This document shows, piece after piece, positions 24,997-35,028 of a DNA stretch of 64,000 nt. The stretch's first letter is position 1. Every line of letters starts with the position of its first letter. Source of the stretch: Leuconostoc mesenteroides subsp. mesenteroides. Its GTDB lineage: Bacteria > Bacillota > Bacilli > Lactobacillales > Lactobacillaceae. Below the pieces are notes generated by a model, which was not told the DNA's origin, ran no database searches, and worked only from the letters and a program-made list of their open reading frames with translations. The stretch spans positions 1,473,501 through 1,537,500 of the forward strand of contig CP046062.1 in NCBI GenBank assembly GCA_009676745.1, given 5' to 3'. The position numbers were made by a program, and so were the translations under genes.

Positions 24997-25782
24997 ATGA
25001 AAAATTATAAACGTGGTCGTTTTGCGAGAAGGATTTTATTAAGTACTTTCATATTGATAGGTGTTGTGTATTTAAACCGTATCTCGATTTTGCAAAAAAT
25101 TGTAGCAATAGGTTCCCAATCACAACTGATTAATATTGAAAAACAAAGTAATTCACCGACACAAAATGATGAGCTAGCCAACTTAAAATATAATGGTCAA
25201 ACAGTTGTTGAAGTCAATCATAACCAACCAACTTTTAGTCAGGATGATTTACAAATAAAAGAGGGTGGCTGGCAAAAACTTTCGTCATTAGATTGGTTAG
25301 GCAGACCACAAGTTGCTAATGCATCGCTTAACCAAAAATTGATGCCACCCTCTCAAAAGTATAAAGCGCGTGAACGATTAACAATTAAAACGCCAGGATA
25401 CCATGCCATTAAAACTGGAACGAATACTACAGACTGGTTATACAACCGTAGTCATCTGATTGGGTATCAATTTACTGGCCTAAACAATGAAGCCAAAAAT
25501 TTGATCACAGGGACACGACAATTCAATGCAGATAGTCGAGTGAATGCAAAAAGTATGGTGACTTATGAAACAGAAATTGCTGATTATTTGCATCAGTCAA
25601 AAAATAATTATGTGCGTTATCAAGTCAAACCAATTTACAAAAATGTTGAGTTAGTACCCCGTGGTGTCCATATGATGGCACAGTCAAATGACAATACTTT
25701 GAAATTTAATATCTATGTTTTTAACGTTCAAGATGGCTGGACAATCAACTACTTAAACGGTAATGCAGAAAGGAGTGAATAA
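24997..25782 (+). CDS. Membrane-anchored DNA/RNA non-specific endonuclease (EndA/NucA-like)
   Basis: 261 residues. The ATG at 24997 follows GGAAGGAG. A helix at about 13-31 anchors the protein facing out. The nuclease domain (about 85-255) has YNRSHLIGYQFTG (residues about 148-160), equivalent to the DRGHL(L/I)GY motif of EndA-type enzymes with the catalytic His, followed by NLITGTRQFN (metal-binding Asn). Asp-Arg-Gly-His is replaced by Asn-Arg-Ser-His. Between mobilisation genes it might degrade competing DNA outside the cell; EndA in pneumococcus acts in DNA uptake. The true role here is unknown. Confidence 0.8.
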   Translation: MKNYKRGRFARRILLSTFILIGVVYLNRISILQKIVAIGSQSQLINIEKQSNSPTQNDELANLKYNGQTVVEVNHNQPTFSQDDLQIKEGGWQKLSSLDWLGRPQVANASLNQKLMPPSQKYKARERLTIKTPGYHAIKTGTNTTDWLYNRSHLIGYQFTGLNNEAKNLITGTRQFNADSRVNAKSMVTYETEIADYLHQSKNNYVRYQVKPIYKNVELVPRGVHMMAQSNDNTLKFNIYVFNVQDGWTINYLNGNAERSE

Positions 25783-26496
25783 GTGAAAGATGCAATAGAA
25801 TTCAAAACAAGTCAAATGAAGGCACTCATCAAAAGAAGAAATGTTTTGAATAAAAAATATGATACAACTTTACCCGAAGATATTCCTTTAGAGGTTAAAT
25901 CAGAACTAGAGCTTATTGAAAATTTGTTAAATGAATTTGACATCAATCAATCAACTTTTGATGAAAGACCAACAATGATTGGAATAAAAAATTCACGAGA
26001 TGAAGAATGGTATTTTCAACAAATGAAGCATTGGATAGAAAGACACCCAAATGCTCTTAATGCGAAGTTTAGTCGAAGTAGTGTCTATAAGTTTGCTTTG
26101 CACTTCTTCGTAGAAAATATTGCCATCAATGCTAACAATGCACGTCTCAATTACTCGGAACTAGCCCAGAAGGTAAATGATGCCAACTCCATAAAAAGTG
26201 ATTCAAAATTGACTGCGCAATTGGCAAATGTAGAGAATTTATTAGGCTTTCTTTTAACCATGCAGCAACGTCAACTTGAATACATTCCAGAAGGCATTAA
26301 TTTAGAAAATGGTTTTGTTAAATACGCCATCAACCCAATTAATCCCACAGAGTTCCAACAATTTGGTACACCAACAGAACTCAATCCAAACAATGAATTG
26401 GCACAATCTTATGAAGTATATAAAAAAATTCGGAGTCGCGATAAGCAGCTAATCAAAAAATACCATCAGACAGGAGGCCAATTAGATGATGACTAA
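25783..26496 (+). CDS. Mobilisation-operon protein of unknown function
   Basis: 237 residues starting at GTG directly after the previous stop codon, with AAAGGAG upstream. It is soluble and helical. The middle (about 65-150) has an RSSVYKFALHFFVENI stretch that resembles the helices of replication or RHH proteins, but I recognise no family. It is part of the mob operon by spacing. Confidence 0.6.
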   Translation: MKDAIEFKTSQMKALIKRRNVLNKKYDTTLPEDIPLEVKSELELIENLLNEFDINQSTFDERPTMIGIKNSRDEEWYFQQMKHWIERHPNALNAKFSRSSVYKFALHFFVENIAINANNARLNYSELAQKVNDANSIKSDSKLTAQLANVENLLGFLLTMQQRQLEYIPEGINLENGFVKYAINPINPTEFQQFGTPTELNPNNELAQSYEVYKKIRSRDKQLIKKYHQTGGQLDDD

Positions 26497-26800
26497 AAAG
26501 CATAGTGAAAGAAAAGCACAATTGACAAAGTATTTAGAACAACTTGATGAATTCAATTGGCACCATCCTACTCAAGTTAGTGAGATGGCTGACAGTCAAC
26601 ATGAACGCGATAATCGTACGTACTATTTGGCTCAGATAAGTTTAATTCTGTTTAATAACTATCAACAATCCTACATGCAAATTGCTCAAATGCTGAACAT
26701 GTCCTCCAGAACAGCCCGCCGTTTGACAATTGACTATGAACAAGACTTTGGTAGTTTAGAAGAGATTATGGAGGAATTGCAAAATGGCGAAGACTGGTGA
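26486..26800 (+). CDS. Small helix-turn-helix-like protein before the relaxase
   Basis: 104 residues, helical. Residues about 64-90 (YQQSYMQIAQMLNMSSRTARRLTIDY) read as a helix-turn-helix, so it may bind DNA, perhaps the operon promoter or oriT. CAGGAGG lies 8 bases before the ATG. It overlaps both neighbours. Confidence 0.6.
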   Translation: MMTKKHSERKAQLTKYLEQLDEFNWHHPTQVSEMADSQHERDNRTYYLAQISLILFNNYQQSYMQIAQMLNMSSRTARRLTIDYEQDFGSLEEIMEELQNGEDW

Positions 26801-28265
26801 AATTGCTGCATTTGCCCTGGGTGAAAAAAAGACGGCAATGGTCAATTTACCAGTGCAGTTTGTCACGTCTAGCACAGCAGATATGAAGGGACAAAAATAC
26901 TCAGACCTAGTTGATTATGCTGATAATTCTGAGAAGACAAGTGATCTCAATAATGAATCCATGAACGATTTAATTGACTTAAAGAAACAATTTAGCAAGC
27001 CTGGCTATGCTAACCGCAATTCTTCGGTAACAGAAACGCATCCAATATTTGGTCGCGATAAACTAAATTATGATAATCACGATATTTCTGTATTGAGAAA
27101 AGACTTGAATGAGGCTCAAAAAAATGGCAATAATATCCATGAACTCGCTTTTTCAATCAGAGGCGATTGGTTAGTTCAAAACAATCTCTATGATCCCGAA
27201 ACTCGTATGATAGACCAAAATAAATTGAAGCATGCAGAACAAGAGGTTGCTAAGACGCTAATCAACAAAGGATTTAATTTACCTTTGGGAGAAGATGAAA
27301 ATGATGTTGTTTGGTTTGGTGTGATTCATCAGGATACTGACCACCTAAACATGCATCTGTGGTTTGCAAAAAAAAGCCAAGAAACGCGTCCAGAGATGAT
27401 CAAGCAAGAAGGTAAGTATAAAGGGCAGCCAATAGGTGTTATACCTTTGGAACTGATTGAACAAGCCAAACGACAGTTTAGAAAACAATTAATGTCATCA
27501 CAGGAATTAAGGCGGCATCAGGAAATATTAAAAGGTGTTGGTGGGTTTAAACAAGAAATTGTTGAGGCAGCGCCAGAGAACCTTTTAAATGACCGACATG
27601 CCAAAGCCATCAAGCAAATTTATGATGCTTTACCTCAAGACATGAAAGGGCGATGGCAGGTAGGCAATACAAAATTATCGTCTGGCAAAGGCAAGATGGC
27701 TAAGGCAAATATATTAACTGATCAACTGTTGGATGATTTGTTTTCAAAGGAGCTAAAACCCGAATATCAAGGTTTTAAGTCACTGGCACAAGAATATGAC
27801 GCCATTAATATTGAAGACCAGGGTGTAATGCATAAGGGGCAACGTAAATGGTCTGAGAATAAGGAAGATGAATTGAAAAAACGCTTAGCGAATCAACTCT
27901 ATAAACATTTAGCAAAAATTGAAGACACCTCAATAAATGATATTGACCAACAAATGTCTGAACTACTAAGTCATGTTAAAAAACGCAATAAGCGTATTAA
28001 CACAGATAAAACTAAAATTGCATTTAGCCCTCAGGGAAAAAAAATGTCCTCCGAACCGTTGATCAACAATGTAAACCCAAATTCAAAGTACATAGGTGAT
28101 CATATACCAGTGCGGGGTGGCTCGTTTAATAAAATTAGTCGCTTGTGGCGGCAGGACATCCGTGCTGAGACAAAAGCAGAACGTCAATTCTTAAGAAATC
28201 AAAAGAAAGTTGAACAAGAAAAGGCTCAAGAAGAATATGAGTCACAAATATCAAGAGGAATGTAA
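26784..28265 (+). CDS. mobL: MobL-family relaxase
   Basis: 493 residues. The N-terminal relaxase domain (about 1-260) has the metal-binding motif HQDTDHLNMHLW with three His (182, 187, 191), and an upstream HELAFSIRG stretch. The rest is helical and charged, ending with NKISRLWRQDIRAE and a coiled coil. It would nick the oriT near 24.5 kb and lead the strand into the recipient. The length is normal. It ends where the AT-rich defence island begins, and a diverged copy of its last 50 residues is present at 36872-37144. Confidence 0.85.
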   Translation: MAKTGEIAAFALGEKKTAMVNLPVQFVTSSTADMKGQKYSDLVDYADNSEKTSDLNNESMNDLIDLKKQFSKPGYANRNSSVTETHPIFGRDKLNYDNHDISVLRKDLNEAQKNGNNIHELAFSIRGDWLVQNNLYDPETRMIDQNKLKHAEQEVAKTLINKGFNLPLGEDENDVVWFGVIHQDTDHLNMHLWFAKKSQETRPEMIKQEGKYKGQPIGVIPLELIEQAKRQFRKQLMSSQELRRHQEILKGVGGFKQEIVEAAPENLLNDRHAKAIKQIYDALPQDMKGRWQVGNTKLSSGKGKMAKANILTDQLLDDLFSKELKPEYQGFKSLAQEYDAINIEDQGVMHKGQRKWSENKEDELKKRLANQLYKHLAKIEDTSINDIDQQMSELLSHVKKRNKRINTDKTKIAFSPQGKKMSSEPLINNVNPNSKYIGDHIPVRGGSFNKISRLWRQDIRAETKAERQFLRNQKKVEQEKAQEEYESQISRGM

Positions 28266-28782
28266 AAGATTATTATGTTATTAATTTTTTTATATATTCA
28301 CCTATGCCAATGTCAAAATAGAATTGTATTATTACAAACTCGTAATGTAAATGTCAATCAAGGTATCTCATATTTTTTAAAATAATTATTGGCACATTCA
28401 GCAGTATCAATTATGCTTTGAAACAGTTATTTGTAGAAACAGACTATCAAGAATCTTCCGAAATAGTTAATCGTAATATTTTGATTAACTTACCTAGGAC
28501 AATATTGGAAGGACGTTGTGCTTTTTAAAAATTAATATATTAATTTTTCAAATTATAATTTAAAATTTGGTATTATTTTGGCAGCAAGACTTTTTGCACT
28601 TCAAAATTGAATGGACAATTACTATCCTATGTCTATGATTGAAAGTATAGCGTTTTATTTAACTCTTGAATTACATAGAATTCCCAAAATGAAACTTATT
28701 GAGCATATTCAAAAATTCACGTTTGCAGTACAATATTAATCAGAACATTTAAATTTTGAATTGATATGGAATAAATTAAAAT
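28266..28782. other. AT-rich spacer with a decayed reading frame
   Basis: No intact gene is visible. From 28346 to 28528 one frame is open for about 60 codons without ATG and reads like protein (IIGTFSSINYALKQLFVET, later RNILINLPRTILEG, then stop), so it is probably the end of a gene whose start was lost when the defence genes came in. The rest is very AT-rich without clear repeats. Confidence 0.4.
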
Positions 28783-29637
28783 ATGACTTTTAGCAAAGAA
28801 ACTACAGATGAGATTACCCAATATATGACGCATATTGAAAATGAACAATGGTTTGAAAAAAAACAGTTTTATAATGTTGTAACTGACAATCCAACTAGAA
28901 AACGAATAATTGAAGAATTCCAATCTGCAAGATACATATATAAATTTTTTGAGGGGACTCGAGTAACTCAAAATTTTTTACGCGCACAAATTAGAGTTCA
29001 AGTATTGATGTATGCCTCAATTATTGAAGCCGCAACCGATTTTGTCTTAAAAGAGTATTTAAGTAACACAAAAGAATATAAAAAAATGTTACAAAAAGAT
29101 GGATGGCTCAAGGTTATAGAAATCCCTGAAAGTGAAGAAGCTTTAGAATTACTTGATAAGATGGCAAAAAGTTATGGTGTTACAAGAGATGATATCAAAA
29201 TATTTACAACTAGAGATGAAACTGAAGTTACCCTAAAAAAAGTAAAAGACAAAAACCCATTTCCTGAATTAGACAGGCTAGCTGAAATTCTAAAACAAGA
29301 TAGACAAAATATTGTGGTTAAAAAAATTACGAGAAATACAAAAAATGAGGAAGAAAAATTTTTATCGGTAAAATTCAGTGATAAGGTCGATGTTTTAAAA
29401 AGCCTAAATATTTTAGATAATACAGAAAGGGAAGACGATAATTCTAAGTTTTATGAAGATCTAAAAGAAATATATTTGGCCAGAAATATGATACATATTG
29501 AAGCAGAAATGAAAAAAAACGGTGCCAAAAAAATGAACTTGGATTATGGGAAATTAGCGTATCTAAGAGCTACCGGTTTTTCAACGTTACTTAATCAAAA
29601 CAAGGACAAGTTAGAAAAGGCGAGGGAAATGAAATAA
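28783..29637 (+). CDS. HEPN-like protein of the defence island
   Basis: 284 residues, soluble, helical and charged. The first helices (about 60-100: FLRAQIRVQVLMYASIIEAA) and the late ARNMIHIEAE segment (near 232-241) resemble the two-part core of HEPN folds. However, the spacing Arg-x3-His is one residue shorter than the usual Rx4-6H ribonuclease motif, so activity is uncertain. The ribosome site is weak (ATGGAAT). It stands alone before the ApeA-like gene, separated by remnants. Confidence 0.5.
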   Translation: MTFSKETTDEITQYMTHIENEQWFEKKQFYNVVTDNPTRKRIIEEFQSARYIYKFFEGTRVTQNFLRAQIRVQVLMYASIIEAATDFVLKEYLSNTKEYKKMLQKDGWLKVIEIPESEEALELLDKMAKSYGVTRDDIKIFTTRDETEVTLKKVKDKNPFPELDRLAEILKQDRQNIVVKKITRNTKNEEEKFLSVKFSDKVDVLKSLNILDNTEREDDNSKFYEDLKEIYLARNMIHIEAEMKKNGAKKMNLDYGKLAYLRATGFSTLLNQNKDKLEKAREMK

Positions 29638-30223
29638 ATTAGTTGAAGCATCAGTGTTTAATAATCCGAACACAACAAATTTTGTAATCATTGCTCTTAT
29701 ACTAAAAAAAGGAGTATTGTTATTTAGTCTGTAGAATTAAAGTATAGTCGTACTTGTATGTAAATTTGTTATTCACAATATATTAAATTATTCACTGTTA
29801 AACTTCGCCAGGAAGCAAAACCTGCAGCAGATAAATTTACTGCATCAAAGGATTTCACTGGCATTTGGGTTGAGCAAGCTATCCCTGTCATGATTAATGG
29901 TAATACCCAATACATTAAAAGATGTCAAGACATCAAAAAGCGCCTGGCTATTTTGGAAAAAGCCAACAAATTTTGTCACAACAGCCTAATAAGCATTTAG
30001 CGAACATTTTACTAGCTAAGAAATAGATTGCCGCCCATTAAACAATTTTTAACGCAAGTTTATGCACTGATGCATAAACCTCTTCAATCAGCGAAATTCC
30101 TAGGCCAGGGGTTATGTTATGGTTGATAAAGAGGAAACGTTCAAGGCTTGTCAAGCAACACAATTAAGAAAAGAATTGTGCGTCAACAATAATGTACTTT
30201 AATTCTTAAAGAAGGTTAAATTT
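29638..30223. pseudogene. Gene remnants in the defence island
   Basis: Three short open pieces follow each other with stops and frame changes: 29793-30000 (starts FTVKLRQEAKPAADKFTAS, ends at TAG), 30037-30128 (QFLTQVYALMHKPLQSAKFL, ends TGA) and a short piece from 30120. Together they look like the remains of one or two genes. I cannot name the parent. No intact gene is seen here; the ribosome site of the next gene (AAAGAAGG) lies at the right end. Confidence 0.4.
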
Positions 30224-31537
30224 ATGAAAAAAATTAAATTTACTGATTATGACATGAGAAGCGACTATGAGTTTCAAGTTTATGTCTCTCACGAGTTAAG
30301 CTTATTTGATGAAATAACCCACCATGATAAAATACAATTTATAAAAGCAGAAAATCAAATAGCCGGCACAATAATAAAAAAAGGTAAAGAAGTTACTTTA
30401 AATTTGTCACATGCCTTAGTTAAATCTGAACCGGCAAAAATAATCAACGGTAACAATAAAGTTCTTAATGACGAAGAATTTGGCGTATTGTATGCTACAA
30501 CTTGGGATGGCAACATACAATTTACAATTAGAAGATACACTAATATTGGGAGTTCTTCTACAAGTAACTTTAATTCAATTTCTTATGGTGATACTGGCAG
30601 GTATATTGTGACTGATATGTCAATTTCATCGCAATTTATGTTGTTAAATGAAGTTGAGCAAGCAACTTATGACATTGACATGCTACAAGAATGGTTTTCA
30701 ATTTACTTTCCATCTATGAATTTTCCTCAACTCAAAAAGGCAGCTTTAATGATTGACATGATCGAATTCAATGGGAGTCAAATTTCACTCTTAGTAAAGG
30801 GATCGACTAGAAACAGTAGTAGTAAAAGTGAAGAACACTATTTTGTGAATACAAATTTGCTTGTATTGTTTTCAGACCCCGAAACAAGAAAAAATGCCTT
30901 TGATTTAGGCATTCAACTCAGAAATTTTTTTGAATTGATTTTAAATAAAAAACTGGGACTCAGCAAAATTATATTGAATCAAAATAAATCCTTGCTTGAC
31001 GGTGTTTTGAGAGGACCGTATGATGAACGTGAAAATTGGTATTTAGCACAATCCTTTTTACCATCGCGCGAACCAAAAACATTTGTAAGTTTTGATATTA
31101 ACTATGATGATATCAAAACGGAATTTAAATCCTTACTGACAAAATTTATTGAATGTAAAAAGTTGCAAGACTTCGTATCAAAATTTTTAACAGTTAGTCA
31201 ATACAAAATGCCAGTAGTTCCAGTATTATTGACTCTATGTTCAAGCGTAGAAAGTTATCTCAGTGATATCCACTTTAGTGATGGAACAAAAGTAAAAAAT
31301 CTCAAACATAAACTTAAAATAGTTTTTAATGGTAACTGTAATGAAAAATGTTCTACTAAACTAATTATTAGTCAAATTAAAGCTACCCGAGATTTCTATG
31401 TTCATGGCACTGAATCTCAAAGCGTTTTAACTGAAACGGAATTAATGCCTGTGATTGAAAAATTTATAGAGGCTGTCAGAGTATATATACTAAAAGAACT
31501 AGGACTAGATATAAATAAGACAATGACTAATAATTAA
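30224..31537 (+). CDS. ApeA-like HEPN protein (candidate anti-phage RNase)
   Basis: 437 residues. A beta-rich N-terminal domain of about 260 residues is followed by a helical C-terminal domain (about 280-430). That domain has the motif TRDFYVHG near residue 390, giving Rx4H, the catalytic signature of HEPN ribonucleases. This two-part plan is that of ApeA-type abortive-infection proteins. It lies 139 bases before the SIR2 gene and may be a separate defence gene or part of one cluster. I am fairly sure of HEPN, less so of the ApeA subgroup. Confidence 0.68.
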   Translation: MKKIKFTDYDMRSDYEFQVYVSHELSLFDEITHHDKIQFIKAENQIAGTIIKKGKEVTLNLSHALVKSEPAKIINGNNKVLNDEEFGVLYATTWDGNIQFTIRRYTNIGSSSTSNFNSISYGDTGRYIVTDMSISSQFMLLNEVEQATYDIDMLQEWFSIYFPSMNFPQLKKAALMIDMIEFNGSQISLLVKGSTRNSSSKSEEHYFVNTNLLVLFSDPETRKNAFDLGIQLRNFFELILNKKLGLSKIILNQNKSLLDGVLRGPYDERENWYLAQSFLPSREPKTFVSFDINYDDIKTEFKSLLTKFIECKKLQDFVSKFLTVSQYKMPVVPVLLTLCSSVESYLSDIHFSDGTKVKNLKHKLKIVFNGNCNEKCSTKLIISQIKATRDFYVHGTESQSVLTETELMPVIEKFIEAVRVYILKELGLDINKTMTNN

Positions 31538-31676
31538 AATGAAGTACAAAAATAAATCATGACGGCTGTGATTCTACGGTTTAATTGTTTTATGAAAAAC
31601 CTGCGAGGAAAAGTAATATGTTTGAAGATGGTACATCCTCAATGTTAGATTAACATTAGAAAAAGAAGGTTATTAA

Positions 31677-32939
31677 ATGGATGAAGAAAAAAAAGAAGTG
31701 GTGTTCAAGTCAAACAAAATACGGTTATCGCTCACTAATGGTGACAATAATAAGTACTATGAAAACAATGAAGAATTAAAAAAAGAAAATAATCAACCAT
31801 ACGAGGAAGCAGATTTTAGAAATCTAATCCATGAGGAAACTCAGAGATTTGTACAACAGAATTTTTCAAATATAGTTGTTTTGTTTGGAGCAGGAGCTTC
31901 GGTTACCAACAATAAATACACCCCAGATGAAAGGGGATTCGCCAAAACAGGATTAACGGTATTAAACATTGCCAAACAAATCTTCGAACAACTAAAAAAT
32001 GGCACCTATACATTAGGCGAAAATGTTGTGGAAGTTTATAGCCTAGATAAAATTGCGGAGATCAGTAGTTATAGTGATAATATTATAGATGAAAATGGTA
32101 ACTTAAATCATGAATTCAATTTAGAAGACTTTCTTTCAAATTTATTTGCATTTGAAAAGTTTATGCCAGATAGGTTGAAAGAAAAATTATTGAGTACTAA
32201 AGATGCTATTTTAGATATTATTGTCAAATCTACGTCTTACGACTACAATAGTGAAACATTTAAACATGTCAGACTATTGAATATTTTGTCTGATCTTATT
32301 AAATCGGATAATAAGTTAAACCTAGTATCAACAAATTACGATACATTGATTGAAGATGCCGCAGAGACTATGAAATGGACTGTTTTTGATGGCTTTTCGT
32401 TCTCACAAAGTCCTCAATTTGACAGTACTATGTTTGATTGGAATTTAGTCAAAGACGTCCCAAATGTAAAAACAAACGAGAATATTTATAAACGTAATGT
32501 TGTGAATTTATTAAAAATTCACGGATCCCTTACCTGGGAACTGTCCCCATCAGAAACAAACATTGTTCGTAAGTCAAAAGAACATGTGACAAAACCTATT
32601 CTTATTTTCCCGAGTTCAGACAAGTTTGCCAAAAGTTACCAAGAACCCTATTTTGACTTATTTAATAAGTTTCAGAATTTGCTGCAAAAGCCGAATACCT
32701 TGCTAATAACAATTGGATTTAGCTTTGCTGACGATCATATTGCTAGAATGATTTTGAATGCTATACTCACCAATAATAGCTTGGCTAGCTTAATTACTGA
32801 CTACAATATAGAATCAGAAAACAAAAATTGGAAAGAGTTAGAAACAGTAATGAATGAGTACTATAACGTAGCTTTTCTAAAAGCTACGCTACATGATAAA
32901 CTCACGATTTATTTGGGAGACAGCAAACATGACAATTGA
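31677..32939 (+). CDS. SIR2-domain NADase of a SIR2-HerA defence system
   Basis: 420 residues. The NAD-binding signature GAGAS is near residue 71, STNYDTLIEDAA near 217, and the catalytic His in KIHGSLTW near 282, followed by IGFSFADDHI. In known SIR2-HerA systems the SIR2 protein degrades NAD+ on phage infection, activated in a complex with the HerA motor. The gene overlaps herA by 11 bases and AAGAAGG precedes the ATG. All catalytic residues appear present. Confidence 0.88.
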   Translation: MDEEKKEVVFKSNKIRLSLTNGDNNKYYENNEELKKENNQPYEEADFRNLIHEETQRFVQQNFSNIVVLFGAGASVTNNKYTPDERGFAKTGLTVLNIAKQIFEQLKNGTYTLGENVVEVYSLDKIAEISSYSDNIIDENGNLNHEFNLEDFLSNLFAFEKFMPDRLKEKLLSTKDAILDIIVKSTSYDYNSETFKHVRLLNILSDLIKSDNKLNLVSTNYDTLIEDAAETMKWTVFDGFSFSQSPQFDSTMFDWNLVKDVPNVKTNENIYKRNVVNLLKIHGSLTWELSPSETNIVRKSKEHVTKPILIFPSSDKFAKSYQEPYFDLFNKFQNLLQKPNTLLITIGFSFADDHIARMILNAILTNNSLASLITDYNIESENKNWKELETVMNEYYNVAFLKATLHDKLTIYLGDSKHDN

Positions 32940-34593
32940 TAGTTTTTATCAAGAAATTAACAAGTCAAATTTTTACTTAGGTATGATTTCCCAAGTATAT
33001 CGCGAGAATGCCTATATTCAAGTGGAAAATCTGTCATTATTAAATCACAGGAACATTCAGTTGGAAGCACTAATTCCAAATACTATAAACTATTTTGTCG
33101 TAATTGACAGTATACAAGGATTGTTCGTAGGTGAAGTATATCAGTCTAGGGTTAATTCTTCTGATTCTGTTCACACTGCAATGCAGTCTGGGAAAAAAGA
33201 GAGTGTTTTTCCTGAAATTGGAATCGAGATTCTTGGAATTTTAAATGGGAACAAATTAACTTCTGCTGGATTCAAAACAGTAGGAATTATGGATAAAGTT
33301 TATGTGGCCAATCAATTTCTGATAAAAACCTTTGTAAATTCGATTGAATTAAACGAATATCCTGTTAAGAACTCAAAAGGTGAAAATAAAATTGATGAAT
33401 CTGGAAAAATAGTGTATCAAAAAAAATTAACTAATATTGCTAAACTCAATGAGGCTGATAGTAGTTACTTGTCTCTGAAACCTAATACCCTTTTTGACAG
33501 ACATTTATTGGTCATTGGCACAACAAATTCTGGAAAATCAACATCCGCACTTTCTGTTCTAGATAAGTTGGTCTTATCAGGGAAAAAAGTTCTAGTTATT
33601 GACCCAACTGGGGAATATCGTGACTCCTTTTCGGATGATGAAGCCGAAAAATTACTTTTAGGCGAAAATGCATTTATTTCGACAGAAGATATAGACGATT
33701 TGTTTTGGGTTAATTTTTTTAATCTATCAGATAGTGAAGACTCAGGAAAAGCCGCCGTACTTGCAAACGCAATTTCTTCGTTACGATTTCAAAATAGCAT
33801 AGGCGAGACGGGTGTATTAATCAAGGAACACCAAAGTGTCTCTTCTTTGCAACCAAAAATTAACAGTGTGACTTCCAGGCAATTTGACTTTAATTTGCTA
33901 ACGGAGCAAATTAAACATGAAGCTGTTAAACAAAAGTTAAATAAAGACAAAGGCGGTTACTGTTTTGAAAGAGATGGAAATTTGTATAACGCTAGTATTT
34001 GGTTAATAAAAAAAGTCGGTTATTTTTTAAAATCCTCATTGGTGAATGATTTTTTTGTTACAAACACTTCTGATGATAACCTTTTTGATAAGATTGATTA
34101 TTTTATGAGTGATGAAAATAAAAAATCTCTATATATTAATACTTCTAAGGTATCAAAATCAGGATCAGCTGGAGCCAGTATTATTAATTTGATTACCAAT
34201 CATGTTCTCGAATCCAAAGTTTCAGCAAGTCCATTTGTTCTATTTATTGATGAAGTTCACAGATATACCCGTGTTTATGAAGAGGATGGTGGGCTGGTGT
34301 CAATTGCAAGAGAAGGAAGGAAAAAAGGTATATTTTTATTCTTAACTACTCAAAGCCCAAAAGATGTTCCTAAAATTATTTTGGGACAAGTTGGGACATT
34401 CATTATTCATAGGATAACTCACTATGAAGAGCTGCGAGCAATTGAAAATTTGCTACAACCTAGCACATTGTCCCAAATTCGAAAACTGGCACAAGGGGAA
34501 TCCATTATAACGAGTATAAACTTGTTAAAAGATCTTCACGTATATTTCGAAAAGACCAATCGGATACATTATAATGAGACGCCTCTTTTGTGA
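32929..34593 (+). CDS. HerA-type DNA translocase ATPase of the SIR2-HerA system
   Basis: 554 residues from ATG 32929; the longer in-frame start at 32893 lies inside SIR2. An N-terminal HAS-barrel-like part (about 1-150) is followed by a HerA/FtsK-type motor: Walker A GTTNSGKST near residue 196, Walker B VLFIDEVHRY near 438, and EGRKKGIFLFLTTQSP. HerA hexamers assemble with SIR2 to form the anti-phage complex. An intrinsic terminator follows. Confidence 0.87.
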   Translation: MTIDSFYQEINKSNFYLGMISQVYRENAYIQVENLSLLNHRNIQLEALIPNTINYFVVIDSIQGLFVGEVYQSRVNSSDSVHTAMQSGKKESVFPEIGIEILGILNGNKLTSAGFKTVGIMDKVYVANQFLIKTFVNSIELNEYPVKNSKGENKIDESGKIVYQKKLTNIAKLNEADSSYLSLKPNTLFDRHLLVIGTTNSGKSTSALSVLDKLVLSGKKVLVIDPTGEYRDSFSDDEAEKLLLGENAFISTEDIDDLFWVNFFNLSDSEDSGKAAVLANAISSLRFQNSIGETGVLIKEHQSVSSLQPKINSVTSRQFDFNLLTEQIKHEAVKQKLNKDKGGYCFERDGNLYNASIWLIKKVGYFLKSSLVNDFFVTNTSDDNLFDKIDYFMSDENKKSLYINTSKVSKSGSAGASIINLITNHVLESKVSASPFVLFIDEVHRYTRVYEEDGGLVSIAREGRKKGIFLFLTTQSPKDVPKIILGQVGTFIIHRITHYEELRAIENLLQPSTLSQIRKLAQGESIITSINLLKDLHVYFEKTNRIHYNETPLL

Positions 34594-34622
34594 TAAATGA
34601 AGTTTCTTACTTTATCTTTTTT
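34591..34622 (+). terminator. Probable terminator after the herA gene
   Basis: GATAAA...AAG pairs with CTT...TTTATC in a stem with a small internal loop, followed by TTTTTTTT. Confidence 0.55.
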
Positions 34623-35028
34623 TTAAGAGTAATTTCATGGTATGCATGTCATATATGCGTTCAAATTGTATATTAAAGTTCAATCCATACTTTTCATAAG
34701 TTATCAAAAGTATTTAATTGTTCGCATAAATTGATGTTAATCAAATTATTTTAATCCAAACTGACTAAAATCCACTTTTTTTCTTTTTGTTTTATGAAAT
34801 TACTTGGATTTTTTGAGTTAAGGTTATTAACCAACTCTACTCAACTCTCTGATTACGTTATAATAAATTAATCAATGATAAATATTGTGAAATTTAAAAG
34901 GTATTGTAACCTTTTTATTCCGAGAGTAAAAATACAACTCAATATGCCTAGTTTTTTTTACTGTTTATTATTAGTCAGCAAATAATAACTATTCACCTCA
35001 AAAAATATGGAATGTATGGATAAATCTA
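34623..35028. other. AT-rich spacer
   Basis: About 400 bases of very AT-rich sequence. I see no protein-like frame, no repeat and no convincing RNA structure. A promoter for the next gene is probably near its right end; the ribosome site before 35029 is weak (TATGGATAAATCTA). Confidence 0.5.
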
